Origin: Tetramitus jugosus
Taxonomy: Eukaryota; Heterolobosea; Eutetramitea; Acrasida; Vahlkampfiidae
Length of the DNA stretch: 64,000 nucleotides
Direction of reading: 5' to 3'
NCBI GenBank assembly: GCA_937625935.1
Contig: OW569351.1
Coordinates: 186,001 to 250,000, forward strand
Shown here: positions 26,626 to 36,400 of the stretch, one piece after another
Layout of the letters: each line of letters opens with the position of its first letter
Position numbering within the stretch: position 1 is the stretch's first letter
Program-made: the position numbers and the translations under genes
Notes under the pieces: generated by a model
The model's input: the letters and a program-made list of their open reading frames with translations, nothing else
Told to the model about the DNA's origin: nothing
Databases searched by the model: none

Positions 26626-28545
26626 CTACGTTTGATCAGTGGTAATTCCTTGTTCCTCGCTACTATTGTTCTTCTCCTGTTTGACATTGGCCGAAGAGGA
26701 CTCTGTGAATGCAGTGGTTGGCGTTGTTTCTTTTGTGGTTGCTTCAAGAGGTGGTGAGGGTGGAGAGAGTGTCAGTGTTGATGACAACTCCTGTTGCTTG
26801 TTGAGCAAGGGTGTCTCTCCTTCTGTTGGTGTTGCTGCACCATCGACGACTACCACGACTGCATCTTGTTCTTGCTGTTGTTGAGGAGACTGAGCACGCA
26901 ACAGTTGTTGCTCTGGTTCATCGAATCCCAATCGAGACAAAATCTCATTGTCATCATGGATTTCAAACGGAGCACTAAAATTGAAGAAGACTTCAGTCAT
27001 TGGTGTGTCCATCTCACACTCAATATTGGTCTCATTGTCCGTATGAACAATAATGAATGGCAGACTGACTCTAGGACTCGTATCACTCAAGAATTGTGTC
27101 GAAGTGTTGCGACTGTAGAGATGAGCCAGTGATCTTTGCTGCTTAATGAGCTCTGTCAACTGCCGTCCCTTCATTTGCAAATTCTCTAGTCTCTGTTTCT
27201 TAATGTCCATCAGATTGGTCACCTCTTGTTGATAGTCAATGGGCAAACCTTGCCACTTGATATCCTTCTTGTCCTTGGTAATGATACCGACTGCCATCAG
27301 TACATTCAACGCATCATACACTCTTCTTCTAATATTCTTCTCATCGTGTGGCTTCTCACTCGGTGGATTCTGTTCCATAAACTCCTTGACAAGTTCATTG
27401 GCCACTTCATTGTACGTTGTTGTTCCCTTCTTTTGCACTTGTTCACACACTTTCATACTGAACAATCGAAGTCCCTTGCCGCTTCTCGATCCAGCACCAG
27501 AAGAAGCACTACTACTACTGCCCATGGATGGTGAAGAAGATAACAAAGATTCTCTCGTTGTTGCTGCTGCTGATGTTGCTGATTTGGTATTTGGTGTTTT
27601 TTTGGCCTTCTTGGCTGAAGAACCAGGTGTTGTAGAGACGTCTTTTGATGATCGTTTCTTTGTTTTTGTTTTGCCTGTAGTTGTTGTTGAAGATGTGGGT
27701 GAGGATGATGACTGCTGTTGTTGCTGTTGTTGTTGTTGTAGTTGCTGCTGAAGTTGTTGTTGTTGAATTACAGTGATGGGTGCCCCTACAATCTGAGCAC
27801 CATTCGGTAGCATAGGGAACGATGGGTAGAGCCACATGGTTGGTGGTGCACCTCTCTGGTCTGATCCGTCCTGTTTGATCAAATCAACACCATTCTTCTC
27901 ATCCACAATTTGTAGATGCTGTTGTTGATCCTTTGAACCGGATAGAGCCACAGCCATGGCTCCAGTGGCGACAGTGTTTGTGGATGGTGATGTTGAAGTG
28001 CCTGTTGGTGATGCTACACCTGTAGCTGTTGTTGTTGCTGTTGTTGTTGGTAGTTGAAACATGGGGAAATAGACTGGATTGATGATGGTGGGAGTTGATG
28101 TTGCTGCTGCTGAAGTGTTGTTTGAGGAACTGTTGCTATTGTTGTTGTTATTGGTATTTGTTGTTGTTGGTGGAGGATACCAATGTAGATAGTACTGTGG
28201 CGCGCCATTGTTGGATGCTGCAGTAACACCTGCAATGTTATTCGCTGTTGTTATTGCTGATGGTGCGCTTGTTGGTGATCCTACAGAGTGATGTGCTGGT
28301 AGTGCAAATATAGCTCCATTCATACCTGGCATAGTCATTGTATTCATCATGATGGGAGTGTTGGGGGATGTTGGATTGGTGGTAGTAGTGATTGTGATAT
28401 CAGAAGGTTGTGCATTCGTTGTTGGAGTCTCTGCTGCTGTTGATGATGATACAACAACTACATTGCCACTTCCCAGATTAATGTGATTGGTGTCTTGAGA
28501 AGACAATGGAGAATCATCATTTGATTTGTTGTTGTTATTCGTCAT
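26626..28545 (-). CDS. TFDP: Transcription factor DP (E2F dimerisation partner)
   Basis: A 639-residue single-exon protein. The first ~340 residues are Thr/Asn/Pro/Gln-rich. The winged-helix DNA-binding domain then begins at GKGLRLFSMKVCEQVQKKG and includes the recognition helix NIRRRVYDALNVLMAVGII and DIKWQGLP. The dimerisation coiled coil (LENLQMKGRQLTELIKQQRS) and marked-box-like beta region (PFIIVHTDNETNIECEMD, FEIHDDNEILSRLGF) follow. The order and spacing match TFDP1/2. DP proteins pair with E2F and bind TTTSSCGC sites in cell-cycle genes. The C-terminus is again low-complexity. A GGCGCC element and palindrome lie about 320 nt upstream. Confidence 0.95.
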   Translation of the reverse strand: MTNNNNKSNDDSPLSSQDTNHINLGSGNVVVVSSSTAAETPTTNAQPSDITITTTTNPTSPNTPIMMNTMTMPGMNGAIFALPAHHSVGSPTSAPSAITTANNIAGVTAASNNGAPQYYLHWYPPPTTTNTNNNNNSNSSSNNTSAAATSTPTIINPVYFPMFQLPTTTATTTATGVASPTGTSTSPSTNTVATGAMAVALSGSKDQQQHLQIVDEKNGVDLIKQDGSDQRGAPPTMWLYPSFPMLPNGAQIVGAPITVIQQQQLQQQLQQQQQQQQQSSSSPTSSTTTTGKTKTKKRSSKDVSTTPGSSAKKAKKTPNTKSATSAAATTRESLLSSSPSMGSSSSASSGAGSRSGKGLRLFSMKVCEQVQKKGTTTYNEVANELVKEFMEQNPPSEKPHDEKNIRRRVYDALNVLMAVGIITKDKKDIKWQGLPIDYQQEVTNLMDIKKQRLENLQMKGRQLTELIKQQRSLAHLYSRNTSTQFLSDTSPRVSLPFIIVHTDNETNIECEMDTPMTEVFFNFSAPFEIHDDNEILSRLGFDEPEQQLLRAQSPQQQQEQDAVVVVVDGAATPTEGETPLLNKQQELSSTLTLSPPSPPLEATTKETTPTTAFTESSSANVKQEKNNSSEEQGITTDQT

Positions 28546-29012
28546 TATGGTTTTGTTGTGGTGGAATGTATGTGAACTTGATGATGATGGTTTCTTGGTT
28601 GGAGGCCAATATTGTATTGATTGTGGTGGGAAGATAATGATTTTCTGTCGGAGAAATTATGTGTGATTGCTCGTGTTTGTTTTTGGTGTGGAGGAGAGGT
28701 AGGAAGGGTGGGGTAATTTTTTTGTGTCGTCTGTATGTACCTCACTCCAAATTGTTGTCTCTCTGCGAAATGTTGCTATTCAATGATCGCTGGTTGTTGG
28801 GACGAGTTTTTTTATCGTATTCCAATTTGTGGTGGGAAAAAAATGTGCGTGACTTTTTGTGGCGCCGAAATTTCGGTTACAACATTTTTCTCTTTTGGAT
28901 TTTATTGAAGCCTCAATTTCAGCATAACTGGTTGCAATACAATGGAGGTTGGGTCGATTGTTGTGAACTGATCAGGGCTTGCATACAGAATAACTTGAGA
29001 TACCTATAGAAA
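28546..29012. promoter_or_regulatory. DP upstream region with a GGCGCC/CCGAAATTTCGG compound palindrome
   Basis: 467 nt without convincing coding. At 28861-28876 a GGCGCC palindrome overlaps a perfect 12-bp palindrome CCGAAATTTCGG. The compound reads as an E2F-like TTTCGGCGCC on the minus strand, which is the DP coding strand. This suggests possible DP/E2F autoregulation, an inference only. Confidence 0.35.
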
Positions 29013-29484
29013 TCAGCGACCATCATCTTCATCATTAAATTTCAAACCTTTTCAGCATTAGTGTGGGTTTGTTATCGAAACACAAAAATACATGCATGCA
29101 TGTGTGCACACACATATCAAAAAAATCAAAGATGAGTTGTTGTGAATATACACACAAATCACAAAAGACACAATACCGATCATCATCATCATCAGCTTTA
29201 ATAAGTAGTAAATTACCTGTCGTTATAGTGGTGGTATTGATTGCAGAAATGGAGAGAATCAATTGATTATTGTTGTTGTTTAATGCTGCTCTCATGTTGT
29301 TGGTCATGTTGTTGTGAGTGGTGTTGGTGGTGCATGCAGATGAAAATGAAGAAGAAGAAGAAGCGGCACTTGTGGTGGCAAAGAATCGAGTGGTGGCGGA
29401 TGATTGGGGAGAAGCAGAGATGCGATTGATGGAGGAGGAGACAATGGAGCGTCGAGCAAAATTGGTACAACTTCTGAGAAACAT
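29013..29484 (-). CDS. Small predicted mitochondrial protein (3' structure uncertain)
   Basis: ATG at 29484 starts MFLRSCTNFARRSIVSSSIN and continues RISASPQSSATTRFFATT, a classic Arg/Ser-rich mitochondrial presequence. A Ser/Thr/Asn-rich segment follows. Exon 1 (29484-29217) ends at a GTAATT donor. The best phase-matched acceptor I see (AAAAG, exon 29047-29013) gives a 100-residue product ending KFNDEDDGR. Another acceptor (TATAG before 29000) gives a different short tail. I do not recognise the family. It is divergent from FMC1, also mitochondrial, with 156 nt between starts. Confidence 0.4.
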
Positions 29485-29640
29485 GATTATGATTATTATT
29501 GGTATTATAACGAGAGGATAATTGTTTTTTGTGTTTGAAGTTTTTTTGAGAGTTAAAGGGCGGTCTTTCACACCTGTCGCAGAAATCTCTTTGTTTCTCC
29601 ACTCACTCAGTTCAAAAAAACAACAATTCAAATAACAATC

Positions 29641-30185
29641 ATGAACGTGCCTGCATCCGTGACTTACAAGAGAATATTGCACCTATTAGCTCCAACAAAG
29701 AAAACCGCCAGGAGTCAAACTGCATTGAAACATGTCAAATCATCATTCAGACAATCTCGTCAATTGCCATCTGATCAACAATTGAAACAATTGCAGATTG
29801 CTCAAGTGTACAGTGATTATTTGAAGGATTTGAAAGAATATACTGCATGTATTATTATTATTACTATTATTTTTGTTATTACTGTTATGACTATTGCCAC
29901 CTGTGTCATATCATCAATGAATGACTGAATGAAGGACTGATTGACTGACTGACAAGAATTTTCATTTCGCTATGTTTCTGATGATGATGATGATGATCTA
30001 TTGACGAATATAATAATCAATCGAATGTACATATTGGATATGATGGATATTAATAATCACAACAATAACAACAGGATTTAATATTTGCGTACAATATTGG
30101 TCGAACAGAGAAGACACAGAGACAAATTTTGGAGTCAACCGCAGCAACCACTGGTCTAAGATTAACAGAAGAAAGAATGGAGTAA
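29641..30185 (+). CDS. FMC1: FMC1-like mitochondrial ATP synthase assembly factor (with GC-AG intron)
   Basis: Exon 1, 29641-29844, encodes MNVPASVTYKRILHLLAPTK and ends YSDYLKDLKEYT. Exon 2, 30075-30185, starts DLIFAYNIGRTEKTQ and ends TGLRLTEERME. Together they make 104 residues with the FMC1/LYR-like layout: a helix, then YLKDLKEY, then YNIG, then a closing TGLRL. The frame is restored only if the intron (29845-30074) uses a GC donor, GCATGT, which is the local GTATGT consensus with C at position 2. The next GT (4 nt on) gives an immediate TGA. Without splicing the frame gives a 95-residue product with a spurious isoleucine-rich tail. FMC1 helps assemble the F1 part of mitochondrial ATP synthase. 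The stop overlaps an AATAAA signal (30184-30189). Confidence 0.75.
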
Positions 30186-30290
30186 TAAACGAACAATCTT
30201 TGTTTTCATATGTATTTGTTCTTGTTATTGTTACACTTTGGTGTGAGATTAAATAACACGCCCTCAACCCAACAACAGATCAAGCTCTAA

Positions 30291-31579
30291 TTAGTTGTTC
30301 TTGTTGTTTTGTGATACTTGAACAACATTGTACAAATCGAGTCTCCTGTTCTTGATGGATGGTATTTGATCTCTAATCTCCTGACATTGATCAATTTGAA
30401 CATTAGCAATGGCAACACCTGGCTTCTCATCCATCTCAACTAGTTTATCACCCCATGGAGTGCACAGCATCGAGTGACCATATGCCACATAATCTGCACT
30501 CGTGTCTCTCGCAGGTGACACCACACAGACAAACAATTGATTGTCCACTGCTCTCGATCGACACAATAGTTCCCAGTGAGCTGGACCTGTTGTCATATTG
30601 AACGCACCTGGATAGACCAACAGTTCACAGCCTTGTCTCTGATAGAGCTGAGCCATCTCTGGGAATCGAATATCAAAACAGATTCCAAGTCCAACCTTGA
30701 CTGTTCTCGTTGATTGACTATCATCATCATTGCTGCTGCTGCTGCTGCGAATAGTCATGTCAAATGTAGTCAACTCATTTCCAGCAGTCAACACTGCAGA
30801 CTCTTGAAAAACAATCTTGTTGGGCACATTGATATCAAATAGGTGAACCTTGTTGTGAACAGCAATCTGATTGCCTTGATTGTCAAACACGACACTTGTA
30901 TTGTAAAACTTTTCTTTCTGTTTGGGAGAAGTCGTAGGAATGGATCCTGCAATAATATACACACCGAGCTCCTTGGCCATTTGTGAAATGTGCTTCAATG
31001 TTTGACTCGATTCCAAATTTTCAGCATAATCCGCAAAGTACTTGTTTCCATATGGGCAATTGAAGCTATTGGTAAAAAGGAGCCATGGCCATTGATGGAT
31101 GGATGGATGGATGATTGATTCAGTTGAGAACAAAATGGAAACAAACATGTCTGTCATAGTACCGTATATATCATACATATAGAATCATCAATCAATACAG
31201 ACCACTCTGGTAACACAATCAATTGAGCACCTTGCGCAGCAGATTGTCGAATCGCACTTGTTGCATTCTCAATATTCAATTGCTTGTCATGAGTCACGTT
31301 CAATTGACACATGGATAACTTGAAAAAGTGTTGTTGTTGTTGTTGTTGTTGTTGTTGACTCATTGCAAATGTTGTTGTTGTCGTGTGATGATAGTGATGA
31401 TCGTGATTATGAAACAACAATGATGGATGACAATGGTTGAATAGAGTTTTGGATGATCGGTTGTTGATGGCGCTTCGTACTACAATTGATGGAGGAGATC
31501 CGGACAATAATAAGAATGGATTTCTTGCTGCTGTTATTGTTGTTGTTTGGTGGCGGATCACACGAGACAGAAGGGCCAT
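30291..31579 (-). CDS. NIT2: Omega-amidase NIT2 with N-terminal mitochondrial presequence
   Basis: Exon 1 is 31579-31203 and exon 2 31065-30291; the 137-nt intron has an unusual GTCTGT donor. The spliced protein is 383 residues. The first ~45 residues (MALLSRVIRHQTTTITAARN and on) look like a mitochondrial presequence. A second ATG before a nine-Gln run could start a cytosolic form. The nitrilase triad is complete: Glu125 (VLPE, next to the splice junction, which rebuilds LPECFNCPYG), Lys198 (HNKVHLFD) and Cys255 (GLGICFDIRFPE). NYPGAFNMTTGPAHWE-type residues fit NIT2 rather than NIT1. A Ser/Asp run is inserted just before the cysteine strand. NIT2 hydrolyses alpha-ketoglutaramate and alpha-ketosuccinamate. 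It is divergent from TRAPPC9. Confidence 0.9.
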
Positions 31580-31720
31580 CGAAGTTGTTGTTTTTTTTTT
31601 CTGATTTTCAATTCTCCGCTGCTGTTTTGTTGTTGACAGGCACGAAGAAAAAACAATCAAACAGCAGCAGCAGAAGACAACACACGGAACAACACACACA
31701 CACATTCAATCGTGACAACA

Positions 31721-34700
31721 ATGAGTGCAATTGATGTAATTGGCCAAGAAAAGGGTCTATCTGTTCCAGTGTACATTCGTGTGGCCCTCTGCCCCGTTGG
31801 CAGCATCAACGCATCCACTTTTAAAAAATATGCTTCACTCATTGTTCAAAAGTGCGAACAGATTCCATTGAATCGATTGACTCGATTCAAAGACGACAAC
31901 AAGAAATCACCTTTTCAGAGAATGGACTGGGAAAAGAGTGTCATGCGATTCTATTTTGTTGATGGCACCAACTTTTCTACTCAATTCACAGAAGTTCACC
32001 AGCACAAGAAGGTTCATGCCGTGATTGGAATCATGTCCTGTCTGTCGGAGAATAATGTCTCTCATGGATATGAAAAGTATTTGAATATGAAGAAGCAGTT
32101 TGGTAGTACGGTGCAAATTGGAAAGTGTTTTGCTGTTGAACAGGATTATAATAATAATAATAATAGTAATAATAATAGTGGTAGCAATACTAACAACAGT
32201 AATAGTAGTAGTAGTAGTAATGCAATGATGATGGATTCTGCAAAGGATCTTGTGATGATACCGAGTCAAGATTTGCAACATTTGGAGTTTTATATCGTTT
32301 CCATGTTTATTGATATGGCAGCAGAGTTGATGAGAACGTTCGAAGCATATGCCAGTCATCCCAAACATCTCATATCACTGGCATTGACACATGAAGAGCA
32401 ACAACAGCAGCAGCAGCAACAGAGAAAACTATCACTCATGTCTGATACGACCATCAAGAAACGAAACGAAGTGAAATCATTGAAAATATTTGCTGATTAT
32501 GCAATGTTGTCAGGAGATTACTTGGATGCCATCACAACGTATGTTTTTTTGATCCATCTCTCTCTTGACTCGTTGTTATTATTTTGTCGAATGTTGTTTG
32601 CATTGATGCGACTGTCTCTTCTTATTCACCATTATTATGTTTTTTGTCTATGTCGTGTTTCTTTATTTATTGCATGAAAAATGAATGATATAACACCAAT
32701 TTAGCTATCAACAAGCGGCAGAGATGGCTAGAACATTTGTGAACGAAGATCCTGTAACCTATGCCAGTTGTCTCGAAGGATTGGCATCTGTTCTTTATTG
32801 GAAGTATTGTCTAGTTGTTGGATCGCCAAACAATCTAACACCTCCAATGATTGAAGATGTGTCACTCAAGTGTGAAGAGGCCATACAGTGGTATAGCAAA
32901 AGTGCAGCCAAGGAGTTGCATGTTGAAGCTCTACTGCGATATGCACGATTCAATGCCAATGGTGGATCCTCTCAAAAAATGAATGCATTGGAGTGTATTA
33001 CGAGAGCAGTTGAATTCTCCACCTATTTAACGACACAGGAACGAATTTTGGTGTGTGGCTATGCTGCACAAATTTGTCACTCGCTAGGATTTAAACGAAA
33101 ATTTGCATTCTTTTTGAGAGAGACTGCCATGTTGCATGGCCTGTTGCACAATCAGAGTGTTTCGATGCGTTTGGGATCTTTGTGTCTCGATTCTTTCAAT
33201 GTACCTCTTTTGTTGAACGATTCCGAATGGTTGCACACGAAGGCTCAGAAGAAGGACGCGACGAGAGGCTGGCAGCGGTTGCAATTGAAGCTCCTGAGAG
33301 ATGTGATCTCTTTTGCGGCATCTATGAGCCCTGCTGATTATTTAACAGAGGCCCAGTTGACCCTCTATTTATTGTGTGCCTATCATGATGTTTTGAAGTG
33401 GGCTGAACAAGCAGAGTTGTTTGAGCGATTTTGTGAGTTATCTCGAAGAATATCTCAGAATTCAGCCAATATTTCATTGCTGCCACTGCCTCTCCTGGGA
33501 TATGTGGAACCCTTGAAAATGCCTGCTCACTTGGAACCGATTGCTCACAAGGAAGAAGATGAGAACAAAAACTCCATCTTTATTTTCTCTCCGTTCGATA
33601 GGGACAATAGTACTGTGATGAAGATTAACTGGGTTCAGAATGAGCTTTCCAAAGTTAATGTCACACTGCGGAATCCGTTCCTGTTCGAAGTCATTTTGAA
33701 GCGCGTCAGTCTAAAGATTAAATTGGAGCATGGTGATTGTGAGGTGTATGAGACATCGGCGATAATCAAACCAGGAAAGGAGCAGACTGTGGAGATCACT
33801 ATTAAGCCATTGGGATATGGTCGACTCCAGATTGAAGCCATCGAAATTGACTTTGACAAGTGTAATTTGAAAGATCCTCTCACTATTCCTGTTCCATCAC
33901 TGAAGAAGGGAGAGAAGGATATTGAAATCACAGTCCTAGAGAAGATACCATTGTTAAATGTCCATGTACCTTCATCAGTGATTGCATTATTCGATGGAGA
34001 GAGCCTATCAACTACACTGTCATTCCAGAATATCAGCTCAAACGCCATTCATTTGATCACTACATCCATAGAGAGTAAACTGCGAAGTAAGCTGAGGATT
34101 GACAATTCTCGATTGCATCAGAGTATGCCTTTGAATTCAAACGGACAAACGATCAGTACTGACCTCTATATTGATGGAAGGTGGGGCAGTGGTGCAAATT
34201 CTGTTACTCTGAAAGTGAAGTACTTTGGTGTATCGAAGGCATGGTATCGAGAGATAGCCATTCCTCTTCAACTCAATATTCGCCGAGGTTTAGTGTTGTT
34301 GAGCTGCCTCTCTGTGAATGAACAATATGGAAGAGAAATTGTTGCAGAAATTGAAAATCAATCTGCCTATCCATTTGTATTACTATCAAACAATGAAGAG
34401 GATGTGAAACAAAAACTTTTACAAGAGAAGAGCATCGTAGAGAGACATAACAATGTCGATTGGAAACAATTTGTTCAGGGTATTCCTATGGCTCCTGGTT
34501 CTCGGAAGATGATTGTTGTCGGTTCTCATATTTTGCATGAAAAAGCAGGAACTGAGCCGGATCACCCCATAGAAGCATTCCACATACCGTACAGCGCAAA
34601 CATTGATGAATACAAGGAAGAGATTGCAAGTCGATTGCGTTGGAAATCATTCATGAACACATATGGTGTTGTGGGTTTCGTGCAGCCCGAAGCGGCTCCA

Positions 34701-35219
34701 CAGCCCATGTATGTGAATCCATATGCGAAGAAAAAGGAAGAAGAGGCTCTCGTCCAACCAAAGAGAAAAGTGGATTTGAAACTGAGTATAGAGGTTGGAA
34801 ATACGGAGGATGGCAATGTATTGCAGTTGGATAATTTTGATGTTGATGTCATTCGAACAACACCACCGACGTTCAATGCTGACTCAGGAACGTCTCAAAA
34901 CCTGGCTTGGACGCTGCACTGCGAACCAAAGCATGACAAAGCGTTCAAAGTATCTATTCAAATTTATCAGGATGCTCCAAATGGATCACGAGTTCAAGTT
35001 TCGTCCGAACAGCTAGCTTATGCTGGCCAACTCTCCATGAGCATCAACAATTTCAGTTCTGACTCCTCTCAACCAAGTGACAGCTCCATCGACTACAAGC
35101 ACAAAGTTCAACTCTTTTTCCTCGACACAGGCTTCTTTAACGTTTCAGTGGAATGTGTTGATGACGAGACAGAAGAACTTCTGGCCAAACCACTTCAATT
35201 TGTTGCCCGGATTCACTGA
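31721..35219 (+). CDS. TRAPPC9: TRAPP II complex subunit TRAPPC9/Trs120
   Basis: Two exons, 31721-32538 and 32705-35219 (166-nt GTATGT...TAG intron); 1110 residues from MSAIDVIGQ. A frame that opens slightly earlier has only a GTG. The N-terminus (VYIRVALCPVGSI, then RMDWEKSVMRFYFVD) matches the Trs120/TRAPPC9 first domain. Asn/Ser and Gln runs are inserted at about 145-165 and 225-235. A helical TPR-like middle (FADYAMLSGDYLDAITTYQQ, rebuilt across the splice) and beta-rich Ig-like C-terminal regions (NVTLRNPFLFEVILKRVSLK) follow. TRAPPC9 defines TRAPP II, a nucleotide-exchange complex for Rab GTPases at the late Golgi and endosomes. Confidence 0.85.
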
Positions 35220-35356
35220 ACAACAGATTATTCTGCCCATAAATTGCAAATATTATTGTATTTATTAATTAGATCAATCCTATCTCGGAGATTCACAAGT
35301 ATTGTTTTCGTCCATTGGTTTGTTTCAAAGCTGTAATCATAATGATTTACAAAAAC

Positions 35357-36181
35357 TTAAATGAGCTTCTTCTTGATGAAAAAGTTCTTCAAATAATAGA
35401 TTTGACCAGCAGCGAATCCAACCATCAAAAACAAGGAAAACAATCCAATGTACGTTATTCTAGAGTTGGTAGATTCAGTCAATCCTCTCATTCCAGTCTC
35501 TCTATGTCTAAAATACACGTATTCACTATGGACAGACTTTACAATATCTTCCATCATTCTCAGATTGACCTCAACTGGTTTCAAGTGTTCTTTGCGCGCC
35601 AATTGCTCATAGTCAAAAGTGTCTGTTCCAGTCAACACATCAAATGATATTCTTCTGGAGAGGCCTTGATGATAAGAAGCACCTGTATACATTTATATAA
35701 ATGTTGAGTGAGTTGTTCGTTTCGAATCATCATCATCATCATCAAGGACATGTCAATTCAACCAGAGACGACTCAATCATAGATTACACATATCACATCA
35801 CACACATATCACATCACACACACATCACATCATGGACATAATAATCAACAACCACATACCTGAACTCAATCGATTAAAGAAACAGAATGAATGTTCACCA
35901 CCTTCCTTTGTCTTGAATGAAAAATCTCCACTCTTGACATTTCTGCGATCAACCAACAGATCACCCTTGTTGTCAATCACTCGGAAATCAATCTTTTGAG
36001 AGTGACCTGGACCTACATCATACTCACCATACACATCAAAATTATCAATCAATTCTTCTCTAAAGCACTTGAAATCTCTCGCTGGAAGATCAAATTGGAA
36101 TGATTGAATGGATGAGATGAATACACTACAGAGGATGAAGCTGATCAATAGTAAGACTACGAGTCTAGAATTTCTTGTCAT
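35357..36181 (-). CDS. p24/TMED family cargo receptor
   Basis: Exon 1 is 36181-35860 and exon 2 35682-35357, with a 177-nt GTATGT...CAG intron; 215 residues. A signal peptide (RLVVLLLISFILCSVFISS) is followed by a GOLD domain with paired cysteines (FKCFREELI and FCFFNRL). A luminal coiled coil comes next, then one transmembrane helix (YIGLFSLFLMVGFAAGQIYYL). The cytosolic tail NFFIKKKLI ends the protein. The tail carries both the FF signal for COPII export and the KKxx signal for COPI retrieval, the full p24 arrangement. These proteins cycle between ER and Golgi and select cargo such as GPI-anchored proteins. The intron contains a CA-rich tandem repeat. Confidence 0.92.
35786..35832. repeat. 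Tandem repeat in the p24 intron
   Basis: About three copies of a 16-nt unit, acacatatcacatcac, the last one diverged. It lies inside the p24 intron, next to the donor. Confidence 0.7.
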
Positions 36182-36400
36182 TATCAGTTTTGTTGTTGAT
36201 TATTTGGTATGTTGTTTTCGAATTGATTTTTCTCTTCTGTTGTTGTTGGGTGACTTTTTTTTGATTATCGTGTTTTTTTGTGGGCCAACACCGCCGTTCT
36301 ATTTTTGCCTATTGGATCATGACGACAGTATGTGGTTCATTCAAGTGATTGAACAAATGAAAAGAGGAAAAATTCACACACAACAAAAGCAACACACAAG

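Noticed and set aside
29485..29682. N-terminal extension of the 29013-29484 gene to 29682
   Set aside because: The extension overlaps the FMC1 start on the other strand. The mitochondrial presequence begins cleanly at 29484.
29845..29928. Hydrophobic C-terminus of an unspliced FMC1 (IIIITIIFVITVMTIATC)
   Set aside because: It is made by an ATT repeat inside the intron. The GC-AG splice joins a family-typical second exon instead.
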